Of a stretch of 64,000 nucleotides of DNA, positions 22,681 through 33,193 are shown piece after piece. The notes below the pieces were generated by a model. That model was not told the DNA's origin and searched no databases. It saw only the letters and a program-made list of their open reading frames with translations. The stretch is taken from assembly GCA_017893485.1 (NCBI GenBank), contig CM030368.1, forward strand, positions 110,615,549 to 110,679,548, written 5' to 3'. Each line of letters begins with the position of its first letter. Position 1 is the first letter of the stretch. The stretch is from Hemerocallis citrina (taxonomy: Eukaryota; Streptophyta; Magnoliopsida; Asparagales; Asphodelaceae). Made by a program: the position numbers and the translations under genes.

Positions 22681-23278
22681 AAAACAAAGATTATGGCTGC
22701 TAGTTCCAAGTCATGAGCAAGGTAATTCCTCTCAGGAGGACGGAGTTTTCTTGATCCATAGTGTTATGGTTGGTTTGAACCTACATTCATGGTACCTTAT
22801 ACATAGACTAACCTTTCTCTTCAATTTTTTTTCTTTGTGGATTTTCCTCCTTGTACTTTTCATATTATGTTTAATATTTTTTTCCCTTCTTTCAAGGAAT
22901 TATTTTCTTATACAATTAATTCACTTAGATATTTGTTATTCTATCTATCTTCCTTAGTCTTAATCTTTTAAGTTGACTTACTCATTTTTCTTTCTCGACG
23001 TTTTTATCCTTCTTACTTTCATGCGCTTTTATGTTAGTCATTTAATATCTAAGTGATCTCAACTTAGAATATAATGATAAGACCATGGTTTTTGAATATA
23101 TATAGAGGGTTAGGTGCAGATGGGTTTGATATAATGGGTTTGGGTGTTAAACGGGTATGGGTATTAGGAAGTGGCTTAATGGGTATTAGGTTGAGTAATG
23201 GGTTTTAGGGTTAAATGGGTATTAGGATATTAAACAGGATATTGGGTTATTAAATGGGTATTGGGTTAAAATCCATTA
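22681..23278. other. Unassigned stretch and short LTR I shred
   Basis: 22681-23100 shows no gene or known repeat. 23100-23278 is a GGGTATTAGGTTAATGGG-type stretch like the LTR I segment at 20400-20660, so it is probably a minus-strand LTR I shred. Confidence 0.4.
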
Positions 23279-24069
23279 CTTTAGACACATGTAGGAATCA
23301 TGTGTCTAAAGGGTTTGATATCAAGGTGATCTACATAAACTTCGCGATTTCTCTATAGACAAAGGTGTTATATGCATATGCTGATATTATATATGAGATT
23401 CCATATAGAAGTGTATGTGCTTTGTAGCTAGCTATAGAACTATTCCACACATTTCTCAGTAGGTTGCATATCTACTAATCTACAAGAATATGAATGTGCA
23501 ATTTAAGATTATTGTAAGTCATTCCCCTTGGGGTCATAGTTCAGTTGTAGCTCTCCTTTTAGTCATTGTTGTAGCTCATTTCTAAGTATTTATCTGCAGA
23601 AGCAGATAAATACTTATATTAAAGAGTACAAAGGTGTTATTTCAAAAACTTTTGTATAATTATGCCATCACTACTGTAAATTGAAGGATTTACAACCGAA
23701 CTTGCTTCTGCAGATAAATACTTAGAAATGAGCTACAACAATGACTAAAAGGAGAGCTACAACTGAACTATGACCCCAAGGGGAATGACTTACAATAATC
23801 TTAAATTGAACATTCATATTCTTGTAGATTAGTAGATATGCAACCTACTGAGAAATGTGTGGAATAGTTCTATAGCTAGCTACAAAGCACATACACTTCT
23901 ATATGGAATCTCATATATAATATCAGCATATGCATATAACACCTTTGTCTATAGAGAAATCGCCAAGTTTATCTATTGGTTCCAACAGGTAATAACTAGG
24001 AACATATAACACCTTTGTCAGTAGGTTGCTACTATAGTAATAGCAACCTTCCAAAGTCTCACAATCACA

Positions 24070-24115
24070 AACCGTCCTAGTATCTACCCTCATAATGGTA
24101 GATACTAGGACGGTT
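24070..24115. repeat. Perfect hairpin, 19-bp arms, 8-base loop
   Basis: Arms AACCGTCCTAGTATCTACC and its exact complement flank CTCATAAT. The hairpin lies exactly where a minus module B copy meets a plus module A copy. A shortened version (12-bp arms) is at 26705-26735 at the same kind of joint. Confidence 0.95.
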
Positions 24116-27047
24116 CAATTTACAGTAGTGATGGCATAATTATACATAGCACTTTTGAAAAATTTTCGAGCTTACCTGATGGCATAATTATACATACAAA
24201 TTTTTCATTTTCCAAATTGAGGGTATATCTTAGTTTTTTTAAATGCCATTATGAAGGCTTCATAATGGTAGAGAATTTTTTTGCTAATGCCGGAGGAAAA
24301 TACTTAGCCATTATACATACTCCGTGAATTGTTACACCTTTATCTATTGGTTCCAACAGGCATCTAGAAGGCAAACTCTATTCTTTAGGGTTAAATGAGC
24401 TACATTATAAAGTTGAACCTAGACACATGTAGGAATCACCCAGATTTTTTATGGATTTGTTTGATGAGTTCTCTAACCTTGTTTGATGAGTTCCAACAAG
24501 TATGTATAACCTACGGTTCAACTTTATAATGTAGCTCATTTAACCCTAAAGAATAGAGTTTGCCTTCTAGATGCCTGTTGGAACCAATAGATAAAGGTGT
24601 AACAATTCACGGAGTATGTATAATGGCTAAGTATTTTCCTCCGGCATTAGCAAAAAAATTCTCTACCATTATGAAGCCTTCATAGTGGCATTTAAAAAAA
24701 CTAAGATATACCCTCAATTTGGAAAATGAAAAATTTGTATGTATAATTATGCCATCAGGTAAGCTCGAAAATTTTCCAAAAGTGCTATGTATAATTATGC
24801 CATCACTACTGTAAATTGAAGGATTTACAACCGAACTTGCTTCTTCAGATAAATACTTAGAAATGAGCTACAACAATGACTAAAAGGAGAGCTACAACTG
24901 AACTATGACCCCAAGGGGAATGACTTACAATAATCTTAAATTGCACATTCATATTCTTGTAGATTAGTAGATATGCAACCTACTGAGAAATGTGTGGAAT
25001 AGTTCTATAGCTAGCTACAAAGCACATACACTTCTATATGGAATCTCATATATAATATCAGCATATGCATATAACACCTTTGTCTATAGAGAAATCGCCA
25101 AGTTTATCTATTGGTTCCAACAGGTAATAACTAGGAACATATAACACCTTTGTCAGTAGGTTGCTACTATAGTAATAGCAACCTTCCAAAGTCTCACAAT
25201 CACAAACTTGCCAAATAACATGAAATGAAATACCGATAAAAGATTCAGTAAACAACAAGTGAAACTATACTAAGTAAGTGTGTGTAAAAAAGAAACAAAA
25301 GATAAATACATTAAAACAATGTTCAACAAAACACAATGCACACGATGATGTCTAATGCATACTTGTCAGATTCCATGCATCCCATTCTACATAGGTCCGG
25401 TGCAAGCCCTTATCGCTCTCCACTTTACAGGGTTCAATCCCTCGTTATGCAACTAACCCACTACGGTAATAGAAACAAGATCCAGATACTTCGTGAATAG
25501 GCCTACGTCCTAGTATCTAGAAGGTTTGCCATTATGAAGCGATGTTGAAACTGTCCAAAATCTCCCAATTAGCTTCGTTTTGTATTTAACGACTCCATTT
25601 TCATCCCAACTTAAAATATAAGAATAATGAGTACATTTAGGCACCAAATAAGTATAAAAGACTAAATATTAAGGGAGAACAATATGACATTTTGCATTCT
25701 CATCAGTAGCATACAAAGACTCATTCTAAAACTAAGTGAATGTGGTAATGTCATTTCTTACCTTCGCTGTCTTTGCCGGAGGAAAATACTTAGCCATTAA
25801 TTTTTTTTGCTAATTCCTCCCTCGTAGTGATTACACATAGTGGTAGAGAATTTAGCCATTATACCGGAGGTTTGCCTTCTAGTATTTAAAAAAATTAAGA
25901 TATACCCTCAATTTGGAAAATGAAAAATTTGTATGTATAATTATGCCATCAGGTAAGCTCGAAAATTTTCCAAAAGTGCTATGTATGATTATGCCATCAC
26001 TACTATAAATTGAAGGATTTACAACCGAACTTGCTTCTCCAGATAAATACTTAGAAATGAGCTACAACAATGACTAAAAGGAGAGCTACAACTGAACTAT
26101 GACCCCAAGGGGAATGACTTACAATAATCTTAAATTGCACATTCATATTCTTGTAGATTAGTAGATATGAAACCTACTGAGAAATGTGTGGAATAGTTCT
26201 ATAGCTAGCTACAAAGCACATACACTTCTATATGGAATCTCATATATAATATCAGCATATGCATATAACACCTTTGTCTATAGAGAAATCGCCAAGTTTA
26301 TCTATTGGTTCCAACAGGTAATAACTAGGAACATATAACACCTTTGTCAGTAGGTTTCTACTATAGTAATAGCAACCTTCCAAAGTCTCACAATCACAAA
26401 CTTGCCAAATAACATGAAATGAAATACCGATAAAAGATTCAATAAACAACAAGTGAAACTATACTAAGTAAGTGTGTGTAAAAAAGAAACAAAAGATAAA
26501 TACATTAAAACAATGTTCAACAAAACACAATGCACACGATGATGTCTAATGCATACTTGTCAAATTCCATGCATCCCATTCTACATAGGTCCGGTGCAAG
26601 CCCTTATCGTTCTCCACTTTACAGGGTTCAATTCCTCGTTATGCAACTAACCCACTACAGGTAATAGAAACAAGATCCAGATACTCCGTGAATAGGCCTA
26701 CGTCCTAGTATCTACCTCATAATGGTAGATACTAGAACCGGTTCAATTTACAGTAGTGATGGCATAATTATACATAGCACTTTTGGAAAATTTTCGAGCT
26801 TACCTGATGGCATAATTATACATACAAATTTTTCATTTTCCAAATTGAGGGTATATCTTAGTTTTTTTAAATGCCATTATGAAGGCTTCATAATGGTAGA
26901 GAATTTTTTTGCTAATGCCGGAGGAAAATACTTAGCCATTATACATACTCCGTGAATTGTTACACCTTTATCTATTGGTTCCAACAGGCATCTAGAAGGC
27001 AAACTCTATTCTTTAGGGTTAAATGAGCTACATTATAAAGTTGAACC

Positions 27048-27856
27048 TAGACACATGTAGGAATCACCCAGATTTTTTATGGATTTGTTTGATGAGTTCT
27101 CTGACCTGAAACAATTAGTTGAACACAATCTACTGCATGCTGCCTGAACATAAAACCTAAATAGAATAGAGTTTTCACCCTAGTTCCTGTATCTTTTATA
27201 TGCCTTAATTATATTTACTAGAACCGTGTGGAAGTATACCTTCTAGACCTTCGGACGGATTCAGATTTTCTATTTTGTAGTGACCATAATCTATGTTTTA
27301 GTACAGCAAAGGTCATGCTGTCCTGATTATGTGAATTGTGCTTATATGATGTGTTTGCTTCATGCTTTGTCTGTAATGCATAGAATTAGACACACTTAGT
27401 ATCATACAACATTGACACCCTCTTGCATGCTCATATAGGATGAAAATAAACTACTAACAAGCCGGGATATTTTGGATAGACTTGGTAGTGAACGATCGGA
27501 AAATGTACTCGGTAAGGCCTTATTGTTATATCGTTATGGAAGGAAGAGATTGTCATGGAAGAAGATTATCATGTTATCACGTTATCATGTTATCACGTTA
27601 TCACGTTATCATGTTACACCGAGTACACATTCCGTGAATTCACCATCAGTCTAAAATGTTCACTGTGTGTTTGCGCCGAACCAGTAGTATGGAATACAGC
27701 AGTACGTACACTAGATAGGCTAATAAAATGATTAATAACCTGCATACTTGATCTTGTATTGAACTTGACTTGACATCACGCATTACATGTGTGATTATTG
27801 TAAACCTTTGATATTATTGCCTACTCTTCGCTTTGTTCTTTGACTTTGACCCTGTC
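27048..27856 (+). mobile_element. Extra copy of an LTR I segment
   Basis: The segment is collinear with 29430-30232 and 35350-36150. It includes an 8-bp repeat (ATCAYGTT) present in about six copies here, four in the 29.9 kb copy and three in the 35.9 kb copy. It is followed by a module A copy instead of the LTR end, so it is a partial duplicate within the mosaic. Confidence 0.8.
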
Positions 27857-28883
27857 CAATTTACAGTAGTGGTAGATACTAGGACGGTTCAATTTACAGT
27901 AGTGATGGCATTATTATACATAGCACTTTTGGAAAATTTTCGAGCTTACCCGATGGCATAATTATACATACAAATTTTTCATTTTCCAAATTGAGGGTAT
28001 ATCTTAGTTTTTTTAAATGCCACTATGAAGGCTTCATAATGGTAGAGAATTTTTTTGCTAATGCCGGAGGAAAATACTTAGCCATTATACATACTCCGTG
28101 AATTGTTACACCTTTATCTATTGGTTCCAACAGGCATCTAGAAGGCAAACTCTATTCTTTAGGGTTAAATGAGCTGCATTATAAAGTTGAACCGTAGGTT
28201 ATACATACTTGTTGGAACTCATCAAACAAGGTTAGAGAACTCATCAAACAAATCCATAAAAAATCTGGGTGATTCCTACATGTGTATGAGTTGGCTAAGT
28301 ATTTAATTACTAATTTAGTCATTTCCCTACAAATGATATCGTGATCGTAGATATGACTATCTACGTGACCAGTCCTAGGGTGTATCTTTTGTTGTGTAAG
28401 CGTGTCTTGTGATAATTTTCCAACATGGATAGTATAGTCAAATAAAATCAGAAAACAGCAAGATATAGTAAGTTTGTAAATTTGAAATCATAAGCACAGC
28501 AGTACCAAAACAGCAATAGATTACAAAATATAAATAGAAATCCAGATCCGTCAAAAGTGTGATAAAATAGATACAGTAGGCTACAATTCAACTTGCTTCT
28601 GCAGATAAATACTTAGAAATGAGCTACAACAATGACTAAAAGGAGAGCTACAACTGAACTATGACCCCAAGGGGAATGACTTACAATAATCTTAAATTGC
28701 ACATTCATATTCTTGTAGATTAGTAGATATGCAACCTACTGAGAACTGTGTGGAATAGTTCTATAGCTAGCTACAAAGCACATACACTTCTATAAGGAAT
28801 CTCATATATAATATCAGCATATGCATATAACACCTTTGTCTATAGAGAAATCGCCAAGTTTATGTAGATCACCTTGATATCAA

Positions 28884-28926
28884 AAACTTAGAAATACAGT
28901 AGGCTAGCTACTGTATTTCTAAGTTT
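28884..28926. repeat. Perfect hairpin, 19-bp arms, 5-base loop
   Basis: Arms AAACTTAGAAATACAGTAG and its exact complement surround GCTAG at the right edge of a minus module B copy. Confidence 0.95.
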
Positions 28927-29096
28927 GAATATATATATTGTCAAATGTCTAAACTTGAATATATATACTGTATTCCCAAATGTCTAAACTTGAATATATA
29001 TATATATATATATATTCAAACCATGCCGATTTGAATATATATATATTCAAATCCAAAATACAATAGACCTCAATGATCTTATCATTATATAAAATT

Positions 29097-29135
29097 CTCT
29101 TTAATATACAGTCTCACAGACTGTATATTAAAGAG
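29097..29135. repeat. Perfect hairpin, 18-bp arms, 3-base loop
   Basis: Arms CTCTTTAATATACAGTCT and its exact complement surround CAC. The inner sequence ATATTAAAGAGTA also occurs beside the hairpin at 23583-23616, linking the joints. Confidence 0.95.
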
Positions 29136-29317
29136 TATCGCGAACCATGGTACTGTGTAAGAAGATCTATGTAATGGAACAATATATGTAATGATTGAAA
29201 AATATTTTTCCCCATTTTCATTTGAAGTTTATGATTGTATAGCTCTATTGTATTTTGGATTTCAAATGATATATCTCATGTAAACCCCTTAAATTGCATC
29301 AAGTTTAGCATCTCTTA

Positions 29318-29362
<45 letters not shown>

Positions 29363-29420
29363 AAGTCTATTAAGAGCTGGGAAGCTGGGCTTCCCAGCTT
29401 TAGGGTTAAATGAGCTACAT

Positions 29421-30704
29421 TATAAAGTTGAACCTAGACACATGTAGGAATCACCCAGATTTTTTATGGGTTTGTTTGATGAGTTCTCTGACCTGAAACA
29501 ATTAGTTGAACACAATCTACTGCATGCTGCCTGAACATAAAACCTAAATAGAATAGAGTTTTCACCCTAGTTCCTGTATCTTTTATATGCCTTAATTATA
29601 TTTACTAGAACCGTGTGGAAGTATACCTTCTAGACCTTCGGACGGATTCAGATTTTCTATTTTGTAGTGACCATAATCCATGTTTTAGTACAGCAAAGGT
29701 CATGCTGTCCTGATTATGTGAATTGTGCTTATATGATGTGTTTGCTTCATACTTTGTCTGTAATGCATAGAATTAGACACACTTAGTATCATACAACATT
29801 GACACCCTCTTGCATGCTCATATAGGATGAAAATAAACTACTAACAAGCCGGGATATTATGGGTAGACTTGGTAGTGAACGATCGGAAAATGTACTCGGT
29901 AAGGCCTTATTGTTATATCGTTATGGAAGGAGGAGATTGTCATGGAAGAAGATTATCATGTTATCACGTTATCACGTTATCATGTTACACCGAGTACACA
30001 TTCCGTGAATTCACCATCAGTCTAAAATGTTCACTGTGTGTTTGCGCCGAACCTGTAGTATGGAATACAGCAGTACGTACACTAGATAGGCTAATAAAAT
30101 GATTAATAACTTGCATACTTGATCTTGTATTGAACTTGACTTGACATCACGCATTACATGTGTGATTATTGTAAACCTTTGATATTATTGCCTACTCTTC
30201 GCTTTGTTCTTTGACTTTGACCCTGTCCATTTTTCTTTGATATTCATGCTTTTCTTTATTCTCTGTTTTCTCTACTTGCTGCCTACGACTTGCTCTGAGG
30301 GTACTTTTTTCTCTCTTTTTAGATCAAGAGCTTACATGTACCGAAGGAGCAATACCAAAAGAACTTGGTGAGCAAACTCTCTGAAGATTGAAGCTGGACT
30401 TTAGACTGCTTTGGCTATCTTTTGTTATTTGCCTTTTGTACTGCTTTTATCATACTTTGTATTCTTGGGCGTTTATGACCCGAAGTTTGTTTTTATCCTA
30501 GATGTTGGATTATTATCTGGTGAATTTATTTCATGATTAATTTGGATTTTTTTCATTGTTTATGTGATTATATTCTTCCTGCGTGGTTGTTTTCTCTTGT
30601 ATATTGTTGAGTTAGACTGGTACAGCTTATGGATGACGTATAATCATTCGCTGAGCCTTTCTTACATGCTCGTATTTCCGTATTTTGGGAAGCGGGGCGT
30701 GACA
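29421..30704 (+). mobile_element. 5' LTR I remnant, second half
   Basis: The segment is collinear with 35340-36615 and ends GGGGCGTGACA, nine bases before the PBS. With 21080-21660 it forms the 5' LTR of the element whose 3' LTR is at 33194-36615. Confidence 0.8.
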
Positions 30705-30713
30705 GGTTTTTAA

Positions 30714-30725
30714 TGGTATCAGAGC
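30714..30725 (+). other. Primer binding site (initiator Met tRNA)
   Basis: TGGTATCAGAGC lies nine bases after the LTR end at 30704, at the start of the internal region. Confidence 0.85.
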
Positions 30726-30909
30726 CCAGGGTTGAGTAATATATCAATCAAATATGACTAACTTTATGGAGGTTTAGCTTTGATTGATATATTAGTCAAG
30801 TTTGGCTCTAGCCAGGTTAACTCAATAATATGCGCGCCATGTTGATCACATAATCACGTAATAACCAACGTATGTTTGGGTACTCACCAACTAGATGGTT
30901 TTGCAGACT

Positions 30910-31370
30910 ATGGCTTGTGAAGATTCTTCGACTCCTTCGCCCAGGGCTGAAACATCAGAGAATTCCGCCATTCTCCAGGTGATGCAACGAATGATGGAGC
31001 TACAATGAGAACACAATGAGCTGATGAGAGCTAGTCTGGAAAGAGCCCAGGATAATGCACAGCTCACCCGACTGTGTGTATTTGCGCCCTAGCATCATGC
31101 CTTCGCTATCATGAGGCAGACCCCTAGAAGGAAGGGCCCGACGTGCAACCATTGCCGCAAGATTGGTTACTTATGCAAGGATTGCCGGACAGTCAACCGC
31201 CTATGTTTTGAATGTGGAGCGAGTGATCACAAGGTTCAGGACTCCCCAAAGAAAAGGCGAAGTGCACCAACTGGAGAATCAGCTCCCAGTGAAGGACAGG
31301 CTGGAGAATGTGATCAGGCTCACAACCAGATTGCAGAGGAAGCAGAGATTGCCGGAGGTGCGATTGTAGG
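30910..31370 (+). pseudogene. gag: Decayed gypsy gag with two damaged zinc knuckles
   Basis: The frame from 30910 gives MACEDSSTPSPRAETSENSA up to a stop at 31006-31008, then continues in phase as EHNELMRASLERAQ to another stop near 31090. From 31111 a basic segment holds two knuckles: CNHCRKIGYLCKDC, with Tyr where His is expected, and CFECGASDHKVQDS, with Ser in place of the last Cys. The order start, coiled stretch, knuckles is that of a chromovirus gag, but the capsid middle is missing. The protein would normally package the element RNA. This copy has stops, a deletion and one lost zinc ligand in each knuckle, so it is non-functional. Confidence 0.75.
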
Positions 31371-32417
31371 TATTTTGCTATTTTGTTGCATTTCAGTTCT
31401 TGCATCTTTTATTCTTTTGTTCTTGCATCTATCATATTTTGTCAATTCAATATTGAGTATCATGCTAGTTATTACTTCCCTGCTATATTCTCTTTAATTC
31501 CGATTTTGCCCCTTGTTCCTCTCCCTTCACATTCAATTCTTTGATTTTCTTTTGTCTCTTCTAGTCATCCCCTTCTTTGAGTCTTTATTGGGTATAAATT
31601 CATTTTTCTCATACCTATTTTTCTCTTTATAATTATTCTTTCCGAATTTTTCCTGTATTTCAATTATTATTTGTTATATTTATTTTGGATCTTATATTAA
31701 AAATGTTTTCTAGACGAAAATTATGTATTTCGAATAATGGTGTATTTTGACTTCACTTTTCATTTTATTTTTGATCGACTATATATATTCCTGTTTGATT
31801 TATTTATAGAATTGATAAGCTAAATTCTTATTTTGTTGTATAAAATTATTATTGCTACTATTATTATTATTGCTATTGTTTTCGTTATTATTATTGGTAT
31901 TGTTATCATTAATGTAATTACCATTGCAGTTATTATTATTGTTTTCATTATATTTATTGTTGTTATTATTTTTATTATTATTATTACTGTTACTTTATTA
32001 TTATTGATATTATTATTTTTATTGCTATTACCATTATTATTATTATTATTGCATTATTCTCCTGAATGTGTTTAATCCTATTCTGCCATGTATGTATTAT
32101 CATTATTATCAGTATTGTTAATATTTTTATTTTATTTTATTTTATTATATTATTACCAGTATGATTATGATGATTTTGATTACTATTATTATTATTGTTA
32201 TTATTATTTTGTTATTATTATTTTATTATTTTGGTTATTATTATTTTTGTTATTATTGTTACTATTATTTTTAATATTATTGTTATTATTATTACTATTT
32301 TTATTGTTATTGTTTTTATTGTTTTTATTATTTTTATTATCATTGTTATTATTGTTTTTATTATTATTATTGTTATTACTGTTATTATTAATGTTATTAC
32401 TATACTATTATTATTGA
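31371..32417. repeat. TTA-rich internal region of a LARD-like element
   Basis: 31495-31640 resembles the LARD internal region read on its minus strand (TCAATTCTTTGATT, TTATTGGGTA). 31833-32417 is degenerate (TTA/TTG)n. The Leu/Ile-rich frames on both strands are products of the microsatellite. Confidence 0.75.
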
Positions 32418-32617
32418 CTAGTATAATGCACGTGCGATGCATGTCTATAAAAAAGTTTAGTAATAAAATTAAATGAATTTGTATATTTTAATTTGACGTG
32501 CATTGCACGGGAATGTTTAGTGGATGTAGTTTGCACGTATATTGCACGGGTTTGCTCAGTTACAAAATTAGGGTTTGTTTGTTTATAACCCCAACTCTCC
32601 CATTAAAATAGTAGAGA
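32418..32617 (-). mobile_element. Short non-autonomous Helitron, 200 bp
   Basis: On the minus strand the element starts TCTCTACTATTTTAATGGG at 32617 and ends GCACGTGCATTATACTAG at 32418. The flanks are A and T, as expected for Helitron insertion between A and T, and there is no target duplication. A GC-rich palindromic stretch precedes the CTAG by about ten bases. It interrupts the TTA-rich internal region. It encodes nothing. Confidence 0.7.
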
Positions 32618-32789
32618 TAATATTATTTTTATTATTAATATTTGTTGTTATTGTTATTTTTGTTAAAACTCATTAGTTTTGATCTATATTGTATCATTTA
32701 ATTATTTAAATTGAAGACCAGACTTTATATTTATTTTGCATTATTTGCTTGAATCTATCTTGAGTCTATACTCTCTTTGATCCTGGTGT

Positions 32790-32930
32790 CTCATTCTTGT
32801 CTTCCTGCTCGGTTCGTCATTGGTGTCATGTGATCTACAGCGACATGTATGCTGCTTGGGACATCACCATCGGAGTTGCGCAGCGGAAGCATGGCGGGCC
32901 CATAACCCACAGGTGCAAGGATTCTCTTGT
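32790..32930 (+). other. Conserved internal block of LARD-like elements
   Basis: The GC-richer stretch around GCGCAGCGGAAGCATGGCGG and CCCATAACCCACAGGT is matched on the minus strand at 56120-56270 of the LARD at 52488-62853. Surrounding sequence is much less alike. The frames through the two copies differ, which points to an RNA or DNA role rather than coding. Confidence 0.65.
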
Positions 32931-33149
32931 TGTTTCTCCTTCCTTGCATTGTTTACTCCTTTATTCACTTGCTTGCATTTGACATCTTTCATTGAATCCT
33001 TATCTCAATGTCATTCTTGATCACTCCATTCTTGTATGTGCCCCTTCTTATTCCGGTGCTTCCATCACTTGAGTTTTTATTTCTTTTTCTAATTTTCCTG
33101 CCTTATTATTTCTTGAGTTTGCTTTTATTTTGCACTACGGCCTGTCAGA

Positions 33150-33193
33150 ATGAATTTCGAGGACGAAATTCTTTTTATAAGGTGGGTAAAATT
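33150..33193 (+). other. Relic of the pol end and polypurine tract
   Basis: GAATTTCGAGGACGAAATTC followed by TATAAGGTGGGTAAAATT is the usual 3' end of plant chromovirus pol leading into the PPT, directly before the LTR start at 33194. No other pol sequence survives in this element. Confidence 0.7.

Larger units (their letters stand above)
23279..29420. repeat. Fold-back mosaic: shuffled direct and inverted copies of a few modules
   Basis: Two modules recur. Module A (core CAGTAGTGATGGCATAATTA to TTATAAAGTTGAAC, about 300 bp) is plus at 24116-24418, 26744-27047 and 27890-28192, and minus at 24516-24819 and 25885-26012 (partial). Module B (from CACCTTTGTCTATAGAGAAA to TCTGCAGATAAATACTTAG, longer in some copies) is plus at about 23318-23597 and minus at about 23690-24060, 24823-25500, 26013-26720 and 28575-28885. 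An LTR I segment is also doubled (27048-27856 and 29430-30232). Adjacent copies of opposite orientation make long palindromes. Perfect hairpins with 3-8 base loops lie at many switches. Confidence 0.85.

Noticed and set aside
25058..26452. Two nearly identical 66-codon frames (25058-25258 and 26252-26452)
   Set aside because: They are copies of module B, so repetition reflects duplication, not selection on a protein.
31833..32442. Several overlapping Leu/Ile-rich frames on both strands resembling membrane proteins
   Set aside because: All arise from a degenerate TTA microsatellite; all phases and both strands stay open with the same composition.
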